Source of the DNA: Gammaproteobacteria bacterium UBA2810
GTDB lineage: Bacteria > Pseudomonadota > Gammaproteobacteria > Enterobacterales > Succinivibrionaceae
Length of the DNA: 6,698 nucleotides
Direction: 5' to 3'
NCBI GenBank assembly: GCA_002351705.1
Contig: DEHC01000017.1
Span: 1 to 6,698, forward strand
Shown here: piece by piece, positions 1-6,511 of the stretch
Numbering within the stretch: the stretch's first letter is position 1
How the letters are laid out: the number at the start of each line of letters is the position of its first letter
Translations under genes and position numbers: made by a program
Notes under the pieces: model-generated
Told to the model about the DNA's origin: nothing
The model's database searches: none
What the model saw: the letters and a program-made list of their open reading frames with translations, nothing else

Positions 1-33
1 TTGCCGGGCTGGCGGAAACAGTCTCTCCGGGAC

Positions 34-297
34 TCAGCTTCTGCCTGCGGCAAGATACCTTTTCGCGGCCTCGGGATCCCTGAGTACTCCCTCAAGGATG
101 GCGGAAAGAGCAGCCTCGCCTCCGAGCCTCTCCGCCTCCTCCATTGCCTCCGGTGAGAGAGTGACAGTGATTCCGGCAGCATCGCCGCTGCCTGAGGCTC
201 TGGACACGCTGGCCTCCGCCTCGTCAAGCATCCTCTTTTCCTCTCCGGTCAGCTGGTGATCCGGATCCAGGTTGTATCTGATTGCGCTGTCGCTCAC
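34..297 (-). CDS. Small acidic protein, putative ribbon-helix-helix (BrnA/CopG-like) antitoxin
   Basis: An 87-residue acidic protein. The GTG start is chosen because a strong GGAGGA lies six bases upstream of it. The N-terminal stretch IRYNLDPDHQLTGEE (residues 6-20) resembles the opening of BrnA-type antitoxins. After a Gly/Ser-rich linker (about 33-41) comes ITVTLSPE (43-50), then two predicted helices (about 50-59 and 61-73). This strand-helix-helix order is what ribbon-helix-helix DNA-binding antitoxins show, and such proteins usually repress their own promoter. The family reading is inference from pattern, not a database match. No toxin is seen: the region upstream has no convincing minus-strand frame, and any gene downstream lies beyond the left edge. 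It could equally be an orphan regulator or a remnant of a toxin-antitoxin pair. I am fairly sure the gene is real and unsure of its function. Confidence 0.68.
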   Translation of the reverse strand: MSDSAIRYNLDPDHQLTGEEKRMLDEAEASVSRASGSGDAAGITVTLSPEAMEEAERLGGEAALSAILEGVLRDPEAAKRYLAAGRS

Positions 298-303
298 GGT
301 ATG

Positions 304-309
304 TCCTCC
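304..309 (-). promoter_or_regulatory. Ribosome binding site that fixes the GTG start of the antitoxin-like gene
   Basis: On the minus strand the sequence reads GGAGGA, six bases before the GTG at 297. This is a near-ideal Shine-Dalgarno match. It is the main reason to accept a GTG start here. Confidence 0.75.
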
Positions 310-366
310 GGGAATATTCGCCGCCGCACAGCCTCAAGAGAGGATCTGCTGCGGCCTGACCCGGAT

Positions 367-396
367 ATTTTACCTGAGAGATGACGTCCCTGTTAT
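367..396 (-). promoter_or_regulatory. Candidate sigma-70-type promoter for the antitoxin-like gene
   Basis: On the minus strand there is ATAACA (four of six to the -35 consensus), an 18-base spacer, and TAAAAT (five of six to the -10 consensus). Transcription would begin near 360 and leave a leader of about 60 bases before the GTG at 297. The same -10 hexamer and spacer length occur in the promoter of the large minus-strand gene. The call rests on pattern only. Confidence 0.4.
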
Positions 397-491
397 GCCT
401 TATATCGCGAAATCTGCTCACAGAGCCGCAGGATCCTGTTCCAGCGGCGGAATTCTGCTGTTTTTCCGGCGCTCCCCACACCTGAGGGCGG

Positions 492-520
492 GTGAAGGGC
501 TTCCTTAAAACAGGTAGAAT
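492..520 (+). promoter_or_regulatory. Weak candidate promoter for the Sel1-repeat gene
   Basis: TAGAAT at 515-520 is a five-of-six -10 match. Seventeen bases upstream is GTGAAG (492-497), a poor -35. A second TAGAAT follows at 524-529, also without a good -35. One of the two may be used with help from an activator, and the leader would then be roughly 60-80 bases. The rest of 298-598 shows no convincing gene. Confidence 0.28.
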
Positions 521-527
521 CTCTAGA

Positions 528-566
528 ATGCCCCGGGCATGAGCTCTTCATCCAGAGACCCGGGGC
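528..566. repeat. GC-rich inverted repeats upstream of the Sel1-repeat gene
   Basis: Two overlapping symmetric elements are visible. ATGCCC and GGGCAT flank a single C at 528-540, a 13-base palindrome. GCCCCGGG (530-537) is also perfectly complementary to CCCGGGGC (559-566), with 21 bases between. The two pairings share the left arm, so in RNA they would exclude each other. They lie just after the candidate -10 boxes and before the ribosome binding site at 590. That suits either a protein-binding site or a structured leader; which one is inference. Confidence 0.4.
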
Positions 567-589
567 CTCACTCGTCCAGCCGTCTGTCC

Positions 590-593
590 GGAG
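590..593 (+). promoter_or_regulatory. Ribosome binding site that selects the ATG at 599
   Basis: GGAG lies five bases before the ATG at 599. The in-frame ATG at 539 has no such site and sits inside the palindrome at 528-540. This supports the shorter product, which then begins directly with a signal peptide. Confidence 0.6.
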
Positions 594-598
594 ATCCT

Positions 599-1987
599 AT
601 GCGCCTCACGAAATGTTCCCTTGCACTCGCCTCCATCCTGATGAGTTTCAGTTCATTCTCTGACGACTGCTTCACCCATGATGATTCAAAAATAGGCACC
701 GATGATGCCTACACGAAGTCGTTCATGGAGTCGTGCCTTGCCCATCAGGATGATCCGGTGGCGCAGCTAAATCTCGGCATCCTCTATTACAACGGGCACG
801 GAGTGGACAGAAATTACGGCGAGGCGCTGAAGTGGCTCAGGAAGGGGGCTGAGGGCGGCAGTGCGCAGTCGGCCTATGTCCTCGGCCTCATGTACCTGAA
901 CGGGCAGGGCGTTGAGGCAGACGCGGGGGAGGCAGTCAGGTGGCAGAGAAAAGGCGTTGAGCTCGGGAGCCCTAAGTCCATGCTGGAGCTCGGCACCTAT
1001 ACCCTTCTCGGGCAGAACGGAATTAAGAGGAATGTCACGGAAGGGCTGAGGCTCATAAAGCAGGCCGGAGAGCAGGGCCTCGCTGATGCCCAGAACTATC
1101 TCGGCTACCTGTACGCAAAGGGCGAGGATGCCGAGCAGGATCTGGCGAAGGCGGTCATCTGGTACCGGAAGGCTGCGGATCAGGGAGATGCCATGGGACT
1201 CTACAACACCGGCATCTTCTACAGGGACGGCACAGGGGTGAAGCAGGACTGGGTGCTTGCGGTGAGGTTCTTTGAGAAGTCCGCTGCCCAGGCATACGGC
1301 CCGGCCCTTACAGCGCTCGGTGAGCTCTACTGTGAGGGAAACGGGGTAAGCCGCGACTATATGCAGGCCGCGGAGCTCTTAAGCGAGGCGGCGGATCTCG
1401 GTGAGTCCGGTGCCATGTACGATCTCGGGCTCCTTTACTCAGAGGGAAACGGCGTGCGGAAGGACATTGAGAAGGGCATTGATCTCTTCAGGCAGGCTGC
1501 CGCTCTCGGAAATGACGATGCCGCTCGTGAGATCGCGCTCATGTATGATACCGGGAGGCCCGGGAAAAAGGATCCGAAGGAGGCTCTCTCCTGGTACATG
1601 AAGTCAGCAGAGCTCGGGAATGCCGCCTCGGCGAACAATGCCGGCACGATGTATATGAACGGCGAGGGCACGGAGAAGAATTATGCCGAGGCGCTCAGAT
1701 GGTTCCTGAAGGCGGCGGAAGGGGGCGATCGCGACGCGCTGCAGAACCTCGGGGTCATCTACTACACGGGAAACGGTGCGGAGAAGGACATGGGGAAGGC
1801 CGCCGGGTATTTCGCCGAGGCGGCGAAGCTCGGCAATATCCAGGCGCAGTACAACCTCGGGATTATGTACCGGGACGGCGAGGGCGTCGCGAAGAACCTG
1901 AATGCCGCGGCAAAGCTTTTCAGCGAGGCATGCACGGCAGGCTATCAGGACGCATGCCGCGAGCTCGGCGAGGGGCGGCCGGAATAG
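599..1987 (+). CDS. Secreted Sel1-repeat (TPR-like) protein
   Basis: A 462-residue protein. It opens with a Sec-type signal peptide: Arg2 and Lys5, a hydrophobic core at about 7-18, and probable cleavage after Ser21 in SFS/DD. The remainder is a Sel1 solenoid. The Leu-Gly anchor recurs with Gly at 60, 96, 132, 169, 205, 241, 277, 349, 385, 421 and 457 (Ala at 313), giving eleven units of 36 residues, one of 37. Most carry the hallmark GxGV-type turn (NGHGV, NGQGV, DGTGV, EGNGV, DGEGV). Units three, four and eight are degenerate. Such solenoids are scaffolds for protein binding and no catalytic residues are expected. Mature cysteines are 24, 46, 245, 445 and 453; the last two are spaced like the disulfide pairs of Helicobacter Hcp proteins, which supports a periplasmic or extracellular place. 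The partner is unknown. An ATG 20 codons upstream is possible but would bury the signal peptide. Confidence 0.92.
   Translation: MRLTKCSLALASILMSFSSFSDDCFTHDDSKIGTDDAYTKSFMESCLAHQDDPVAQLNLGILYYNGHGVDRNYGEALKWLRKGAEGGSAQSAYVLGLMYLNGQGVEADAGEAVRWQRKGVELGSPKSMLELGTYTLLGQNGIKRNVTEGLRLIKQAGEQGLADAQNYLGYLYAKGEDAEQDLAKAVIWYRKAADQGDAMGLYNTGIFYRDGTGVKQDWVLAVRFFEKSAAQAYGPALTALGELYCEGNGVSRDYMQAAELLSEAADLGESGAMYDLGLLYSEGNGVRKDIEKGIDLFRQAAALGNDDAAREIALMYDTGRPGKKDPKEALSWYMKSAELGNAASANNAGTMYMNGEGTEKNYAEALRWFLKAAEGGDRDALQNLGVIYYTGNGAEKDMGKAAGYFAEAAKLGNIQAQYNLGIMYRDGEGVAKNLNAAAKLFSEACTAGYQDACRELGEGRPE
761..1951 (+). repeat. Array of eleven Sel1 units (about 108 bp each)
   Basis: This is the coding array of the Sel1 protein. 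Twelve anchor positions bound eleven units, all 36 codons except the third, which is 37. The units are diverged at the DNA level, with varying codons and residues between anchors. This is an old protein repeat, not a recent tandem DNA duplication. Confidence 0.85.
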
Positions 1988-2006
1988 TCCCGTGAGACCG
2001 TGAGGC

Positions 2007-2039
2007 AGAGGCATTAACGCTCTCAGGCGCTGTGCCTCT
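2007..2039. terminator. Hairpin between convergent genes, possible bidirectional terminator
   Basis: Outer arms AGAGGCA (2007-2013) and TGCCTCT (2033-2039) pair perfectly. On the minus strand an inner stem follows: AGCGC pairs with GCGTT, including one G-U, and closes a six-base loop. Together this is about 12 base pairs with a small internal loop. The stop codon of the large minus-strand gene falls in and beside the apical loop. Neither side has a strong T run; the plus-strand side has only a weak pyrimidine stretch. It is well placed to end both convergent transcripts, but its strength is uncertain. Confidence 0.42.
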
Positions 2040-5000
2040 TCTCCTGATTTCCGTCATCCTCCCCGGCCTTCCTCCGGTTCTCCTCCCTCGCGACGGTCAG
2101 CATCAGCTTTAGGCGGTTGAGCTGGTTCACCTCGGACGAGCCGGAGTCGCAGTCAATCGGGACGATGTTCGCGCCGGGGTAGGACTCCCTCAGCAGGTGG
2201 ATGACGCCTTTCCCGGTGATGTGGTTCGGCAGGCAGCCGAAGGGCTGCAGGCAGACGATGTTCATGACGCCGCTGTCTATCAGCTTCACCATCTCCGCAG
2301 TGAGGAACCAGCCCTCGCCCGCCATGTTGCCGAGCGAGACGTGGCGCGAGGCGAGCCTCATCATCTCATAGATGGTGCAGGGCGCCTCAAAGCGGCTGCT
2401 TTTCTCAAGGGCCTTCTTCGCGGGCTTCCTGAAGTACTCCAGCACCGAGATGAAGATCTTCGAGGCGATTTTCGCGCTGAGCTTCCCGTCCAGCAGATCG
2501 TGCCTGATGATGTTGTCGCAGGCGAGGTAGAGGAAGAAGTCGGTGAAGAGCGGCATGATGACCTCGGCGCCCTCTCCCTCAAGCTCCTCCTCGAGGTGGT
2601 TGTTCGCGAGCGGATGGTACTTGACGAGTATTTCGCCGACCACGCCGACGCGGGGCTTCCTCGGGATGTCCCGGAGCGGCATCGCGTCAAAGGCCGCGAC
2701 CATCTCCCGGATGGTGCGGCGGTACTCCCGTCCGCTTCCTCCCTCGATGGCCTTCCGGCAGATCTCAAGCCAGTGATCGAACATGCGCCTCGCGTCACCC
2801 GGGTTCTTCTCGTAGGGGAGCACGCGGTTGCGGCAGGTCATGAGGGTGTCGGCGAGGACCGAGGCCTTCGCGGCGTCGCAGAGCATCGGCATGGTCATCC
2901 TGAAGGCGTCGGTCTCGATGCCGTGGAAGGCGAAGACCGGGACCTGCGGGAAGCCGGCGGCCGCGAGGGCCCTCCGGAGCACCGCCATGTAGTTGGTGGC
3001 GCGGCAGGCGCCGCAGGTCTGGAAGAGCATGATCGAGGTGTTGTCGGGATCATTCTTCCCGGACCTGAGCTCGGCGAGGAGCTGCCCGATGATGACGATG
3101 GCGGGGTAGCACATGTCGTTGTTGACATACTCGAGCCCCACGTCGATGTCCTTCCTCTCCGGGGTCGGCGGTATTACCACCCGGTAGCCGTACTTCCGGA
3201 GCACGGTCTCGAAGAGCGCGAAATGGATGGGCGCGAGCTGCGGGGCAAGTATGGTGTGCTGAGCCTTGCACTCCCTCGTGAAGCGCGGCCGGTCGGTGAA
3301 TCCCTCTGGCTCGAACGCGGGCGGCTGCCTGCGGGCGAGCGCCGCGAGGAGCGAGCGCAGGCGGATGCGCGCCGCGCCTAGGTTCGAGACCTCGTCGAGC
3401 TTCAGCATGGTGTAGATGCGCCAGTGATCCTCAAGGACCGATCTCACCTGGTCGGTGGTTATGGCGTCAAGACCGCAGCCGAACGAGGATAGCTGTATAA
3501 GTGTGACGTCTGGGTTCTCCGCAGCGAACTCGGCGGCGTGGTAGAGGCGGGCGTGGTAGCTCCACTGGTTCACGAGGCCCTGCCTCTCCTCCCTTACCCT
3601 CATGCCGCGGACCGCGTCCTCGGAGATTATCGAGAGGCCGTAGGAGGAGATCATCTCGGGGATGCCGTGGTTGATCTCCGGATCGATATGGTAGGGGCGC
3701 CCCGCGAGGAGGATGATGTGGCGGCCCTCCCTCCGCGCCCGGTCTATGATGAGCTGTCCCTGCTCCATGACGTCGCGCTTGTAGCGGTCAAGCTCCTTAT
3801 AGGCCTCCCTCACCGCACTGTCGATGTCGCTCTCCCTGAGCCCCTCGTCAGAGAGCGCGGCCCTGAGCCTCTTTGCCATGCTCTTCTCGTCGTTGATGGG
3901 GAGGAAAGGCTCCATGAATTTAACGCCTTTCTCCCTTATGACGTCCATGTTGGAGCGGATGTTCTCCGGGCAGGAGGCGACGACCGGGCAGTTGTAGGTG
4001 TTGTCGAGGTGGATGAACTCGTCGTTCCGGTTCATGACGATGCAGGGATAGAAAATCTTCCTCACGCCCTTCTCAATGAGGTTCATGATATGCCCGTGCG
4101 CGAGCTTCGCCGGGTAGCACAGGGAGTCAGAGGGCACTGTCGCCATGCCGGAGTAATAGAGCGCCGCCGATGACCGGTCGGAGAGCACCACCTCGTAGCC
4201 GAGTTTCGTGAAGAGGGTGAACCAGAAGGGGTAGTCCTCGTACATGTTGAGGACCCGCGGGATGCCGATTTTCCCGTGCGGGGCGCTCGCGAGCGGCTCA
4301 TAGCCGAAGAGCCTTTCGTACTTGTAGCAGTAAATATCGTTCTCGTCAGTGGCGCTCGGCCGGCCGCCTATCCCCTTCTCGCAGCGGTTCCCGGTGAAGT
4401 AGCGCCCGCCGTCCGCGAAGCGGAGCATGGTTATCGCGCAGCTGTTGCCGCATTTCCGGCAGCGGTAGGTGCCCGTCCTTGCGGAAAAGCCCGTGAGGCT
4501 CTCCGCGCCGAGGAGCGTTGAGGTCCCCTTCGAGCGCTCCCTTGCGAGCAGCGCCGCTCCGTAGGCGCCCATGAGCCCCGCGAGATCCGGCCTGATGACA
4601 TCGAGACCCAGGGTCTTCTCCATGGCGCGGAGCACCGCGTCATTGAGGAAGGTGCCGCCCTGGACGACGACTCTCTTGCCGAGTGTGCTCACGTCGCGCA
4701 GCTGCATGACCTTGAAGAGGGCATTCCTGATGACTGATATGGCGATGCCGGCGGAGATGTCCGCGACGTCAGCGCCTTCCTTCTGCGCCTGCTTGACGCG
4801 GGAGTTCATGAACACCGTGCAGCGGGTGCCTAGGTCAACAGGCGCGCGGGACTTTACGGCGAGGGCGGCGAATTCCGCGACGCCCATGCCGAGCGACTTC
4901 GCGAAGGTCTCGATGAAGGAGCCGCAGCCTGCCGAGCAGGCCTCGTTCAAAGTGATGCCGCCGATGACGCCGTCCTTCACGAAGAAGCACTTCATGTCCT

Positions 5001-6279
5001 GCCCGCCGATGTCCATGACGAATGAGACGTCAGGGCAGAACTCGCGGGCGGCGCGGAGGTGGGCGAAGGTCTCGACCTCGCCGGTGTCGGCGTGCAGCGC
5101 GGCGCGCACCAGGTCCTCGCCGTAGCCCGTCGAGCAGCAGCCGGCTATGGTGACGCCATCGGGGAGCAGGGAGTAGAGCTTCCGGAGCTCCGCAATTACG
5201 GTGCCGAGCGGCGCGCCCCGGTTGCTCTGGTAGTCTGTATAGAGGAGCTCGCCTCCCGCGCTCACCGCAGCGAGCTTCGTGGTCGTCGAGCCCGCGTCTA
5301 TGCCGATGTAAAGCCCGCCTTTGTACCCCTCGAGGCTTCCGCGCCTTACCTTGTGGAGATCATGGCGGGCCCTGAACTCAAGGTACTCCTCATCGGATCT
5401 GAAGAGCGCGAGATCGGGCGAGCCCGCGCCGTGCCCGCCGAGCGCGGCGGCCTTCCCAAGGAGCCTTTCGAGCTCAGGGACCGTCGTGAGCCTTGCGCTC
5501 TCAGAGTATGCCGCGCCTGCCGCCACAAAATAGTTGGCATTCTTTACCTCTACCACCTCGTCCTCGCTCAGCTTCAGCGTCTCGATGAAGCGCTTCCTGA
5601 GCTCGGGGAGGAAATGCAGGGGCCCGCCGAGGAACGCGACGTGGCCTTTGATCGGGCGGCCCTGGGCGAGGTTGCCGATGGTCTGGTTCACGACGGCCTG
5701 GAAGACGGAGAGCGCGATGTCCTCGCGGCTCACGCCGGTGTTCATCAGGGACTGCACGTCGGTCTTCGCGAACACGCCGCAGCGCGAGGCGATGGTATGG
5801 ATCTCCTTTCCCTTCGCGGCAAGGTCATTGAGCCCCTTCGCGTCGGTCGAGAGCAGGATGGCCATCTGGTCGATGAACGAGCCGGTGCCGCCGGCGCAGG
5901 CGCCGTTCATGCGCTGCTCCATGGTGCCCCGGAAATAGGTGATCTTGGCGTCCTCGCCGCCGAGCTCCACGGCGGTGTCGGTCTCCGGGATGAGCTTCCT
6001 CACTGCGGCCGCGCAGGCGATGACCTCCTGCTCGAAGGGAAGCCCGGACTTCTCGGCAAGGCCCATGGCAGAGGAGCCGGTCAGCGCGAAATAGAACTGT
6101 CTGTCTCCGGCATGCTCCCTGATGTATCCGAGGTTGCGCTTGAGGGATTTGACGGTTTCGGAGAGATGGCGCTCGTAGGACTTGAAGATGACGGTCCCGT
6201 CACCTTTGAGGATGATGGTCTTGATGGTGGTCGAGCCGATGTCGACGCCTACTCTGAGAAACTGTGACTCTTCTGCCAT
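2023..6279 (-). CDS. Fused acyl-CoA dehydratase activase / 2-hydroxyacyl-CoA dehydratase-like protein
   Basis: A 1418-residue cytoplasmic iron-sulfur protein of the BadF/BadG/BcrA/BcrD activase family, fused to DUF2229 and 2-hydroxyacyl-CoA-dehydratase-like parts; such giants usually run about 1400-1500 residues. Activase domain 1 (about 8-265) has the phosphate loop VGVDIGSTTIK, ELGGEDAK (105-112) and cluster ligands Cys128 and Cys167. Domain 2 (about 333-580) has YIGIDAGSTTTK, DIGGQDMK (433-440), Cys448 and Cys487. A cysteine cluster follows (607, 610, 614, 633). Dehydratase-like module A (about 668-975) and module B (about 1008-1395) share a CYPA motif (Cys721, Cys1057) and an FGC motif (Cys945, Cys1349). 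Known relatives use ATP hydrolysis to fire low-potential electrons into a dehydratase cluster; the substrate here is unknown. Start: the ATG at 6279 matches the family N-terminus. An upstream in-frame ATG at 6372 lies inside the promoter. No good Shine-Dalgarno precedes 6279. No electron-donor gene is nearby. Confidence 0.93.
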   Translation of the reverse strand: MAEESQFLRVGVDIGSTTIKTIILKGDGTVIFKSYERHLSETVKSLKRNLGYIREHAGDRQFYFALTGSSAMGLAEKSGLPFEQEVIACAAAVRKLIPETDTAVELGGEDAKITYFRGTMEQRMNGACAGGTGSFIDQMAILLSTDAKGLNDLAAKGKEIHTIASRCGVFAKTDVQSLMNTGVSREDIALSVFQAVVNQTIGNLAQGRPIKGHVAFLGGPLHFLPELRKRFIETLKLSEDEVVEVKNANYFVAAGAAYSESARLTTVPELERLLGKAAALGGHGAGSPDLALFRSDEEYLEFRARHDLHKVRRGSLEGYKGGLYIGIDAGSTTTKLAAVSAGGELLYTDYQSNRGAPLGTVIAELRKLYSLLPDGVTIAGCCSTGYGEDLVRAALHADTGEVETFAHLRAAREFCPDVSFVMDIGGQDMKCFFVKDGVIGGITLNEACSAGCGSFIETFAKSLGMGVAEFAALAVKSRAPVDLGTRCTVFMNSRVKQAQKEGADVADISAGIAISVIRNALFKVMQLRDVSTLGKRVVVQGGTFLNDAVLRAMEKTLGLDVIRPDLAGLMGAYGAALLARERSKGTSTLLGAESLTGFSARTGTYRCRKCGNSCAITMLRFADGGRYFTGNRCEKGIGGRPSATDENDIYCYKYERLFGYEPLASAPHGKIGIPRVLNMYEDYPFWFTLFTKLGYEVVLSDRSSAALYYSGMATVPSDSLCYPAKLAHGHIMNLIEKGVRKIFYPCIVMNRNDEFIHLDNTYNCPVVASCPENIRSNMDVIREKGVKFMEPFLPINDEKSMAKRLRAALSDEGLRESDIDSAVREAYKELDRYKRDVMEQGQLIIDRARREGRHIILLAGRPYHIDPEINHGIPEMISSYGLSIISEDAVRGMRVREERQGLVNQWSYHARLYHAAEFAAENPDVTLIQLSSFGCGLDAITTDQVRSVLEDHWRIYTMLKLDEVSNLGAARIRLRSLLAALARRQPPAFEPEGFTDRPRFTRECKAQHTILAPQLAPIHFALFETVLRKYGYRVVIPPTPERKDIDVGLEYVNNDMCYPAIVIIGQLLAELRSGKNDPDNTSIMLFQTCGACRATNYMAVLRRALAAAGFPQVPVFAFHGIETDAFRMTMPMLCDAAKASVLADTLMTCRNRVLPYEKNPGDARRMFDHWLEICRKAIEGGSGREYRRTIREMVAAFDAMPLRDIPRKPRVGVVGEILVKYHPLANNHLEEELEGEGAEVIMPLFTDFFLYLACDNIIRHDLLDGKLSAKIASKIFISVLEYFRKPAKKALEKSSRFEAPCTIYEMMRLASRHVSLGNMAGEGWFLTAEMVKLIDSGVMNIVCLQPFGCLPNHITGKGVIHLLRESYPGANIVPIDCDSGSSEVNQLNRLKLMLTVAREENRRKAGEDDGNQEKRHSA

Positions 6280-6304
6280 TGTGCGATTCTGTGCCTGCCG
6301 CCCG

Positions 6305-6349
6305 ATCACTGCGGCCGGAAAAAACAGCGATACTCCGGATCGAAGGAGC
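6305..6349 (-). promoter_or_regulatory. Structured 5' leader of the activase gene: two adjacent stem-loops
   Basis: Reading the minus strand from the predicted transcript start, the first stem pairs GCTCC (6349-6345) with GGAGT (6336-6332) around an eight-base loop. The second follows at once and pairs ATCGCTG (6331-6325) with CAGTGAT (6311-6305), with one G-U and a loop that begins with six T. They leave about 25 unpaired bases before the ATG at 6279. No known riboswitch is recognised. A regulatory role is inference. Confidence 0.3.
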
Positions 6350-6359
6350 AATTTTTGTG

Positions 6360-6389
6360 ATTTTAATCCCATTCCGGCGGATTTGCCAA
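6360..6389 (-). promoter_or_regulatory. Strong sigma-70-type promoter for the activase gene
   Basis: On the minus strand TTGGCA (6389-6384) is five of six to the -35 consensus and TAAAAT (6365-6360) is five of six to the -10, with an 18-base spacer. Transcription should begin near 6353, giving a leader of about 70 bases. The promoter overlaps the upstream ATG at 6372, which therefore would not be in the message. Confidence 0.65.
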
Positions 6390-6461
6390 CAGCAGTGTAC
6401 GTATATTAATGTCCATGCAGGCAGGGCGCCTGAGGCCCGTGGCGGATTGCGCAGGATGGAT

Positions 6462-6476
6462 GATTCTGAGAGAATC
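6462..6476. repeat. Short perfect inverted repeat upstream of the small plus-strand gene
   Basis: GATTCT and AGAATC flank GAG, a 15-base dyad that ends 35 bases before the GTG at 6512. It could be an operator or a small hairpin. A second small dyad, GGGC/GCCC, lies at 6424-6438. No good promoter is seen for this strand; TATATT at 6402-6407 is the best -10 and lacks a well-spaced -35. Confidence 0.3.
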
Positions 6477-6497
6477 GTACAGCAGTCAGGCGGCAGT

Positions 6498-6503
6498 AAG
6501 GAG
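6498..6503 (+). promoter_or_regulatory. Ribosome binding site of the small plus-strand gene
   Basis: AAGGAG lies eight bases before the GTG at 6512. It is the main support for translation of this short frame, which otherwise would be too short to trust. Confidence 0.55.
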
Positions 6504-6511
6504 TGCGGGCA

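Noticed and set aside
1..33. GGAGAG at 23-28 on the minus strand as the ribosome binding site of a next gene in an operon
   Set aside because: No ATG, GTG or TTG follows at a usable distance before the window edge.
440..465. CAGC/GCTG stem followed by five T as a terminator
   Set aside because: The stem is only four base pairs with a long loop and follows no plus-strand gene.
224..481. Minus-strand frame of 85 codons upstream of and overlapping the antitoxin-like gene, considered as a BrnT-type toxin
   Set aside because: It shows no BrnT-like features, has irregular composition and runs through the candidate promoter and ribosome binding site of the real gene.
272..508. Plus-strand frame of 78 codons in the left intergenic region
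   Set aside because: It overlaps the antitoxin-like gene, lacks a ribosome binding site, and its composition looks like translated noncoding DNA.
539..598. Upstream ATG for the Sel1 gene adding 20 residues
   Set aside because: It has no Shine-Dalgarno and sits in a palindrome. The Ser/Pro-rich extension would precede an otherwise perfect signal peptide.
2197..3381. Long open frame of 394 codons on the plus strand opposite the activase gene
   Set aside because: It is antisense to clearly conserved dehydratase-like motifs. Its product is a low-complexity run rich in Asp, Glu, His, Arg and Val, typical of the shadow of a GC-rich gene.
5059..6267. Long open frame of 402 codons on the plus strand opposite the activase domains
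   Set aside because: It covers the conserved activase motifs in antisense, has no recognisable domain and is explained by high GC at third codon positions.
6280..6372. N-terminal extension of the activase protein resembling a signal peptide
   Set aside because: The ATG at 6372 lies within the promoter spacer, has no ribosome binding site, and export does not fit an oxygen-sensitive cytoplasmic enzyme family.
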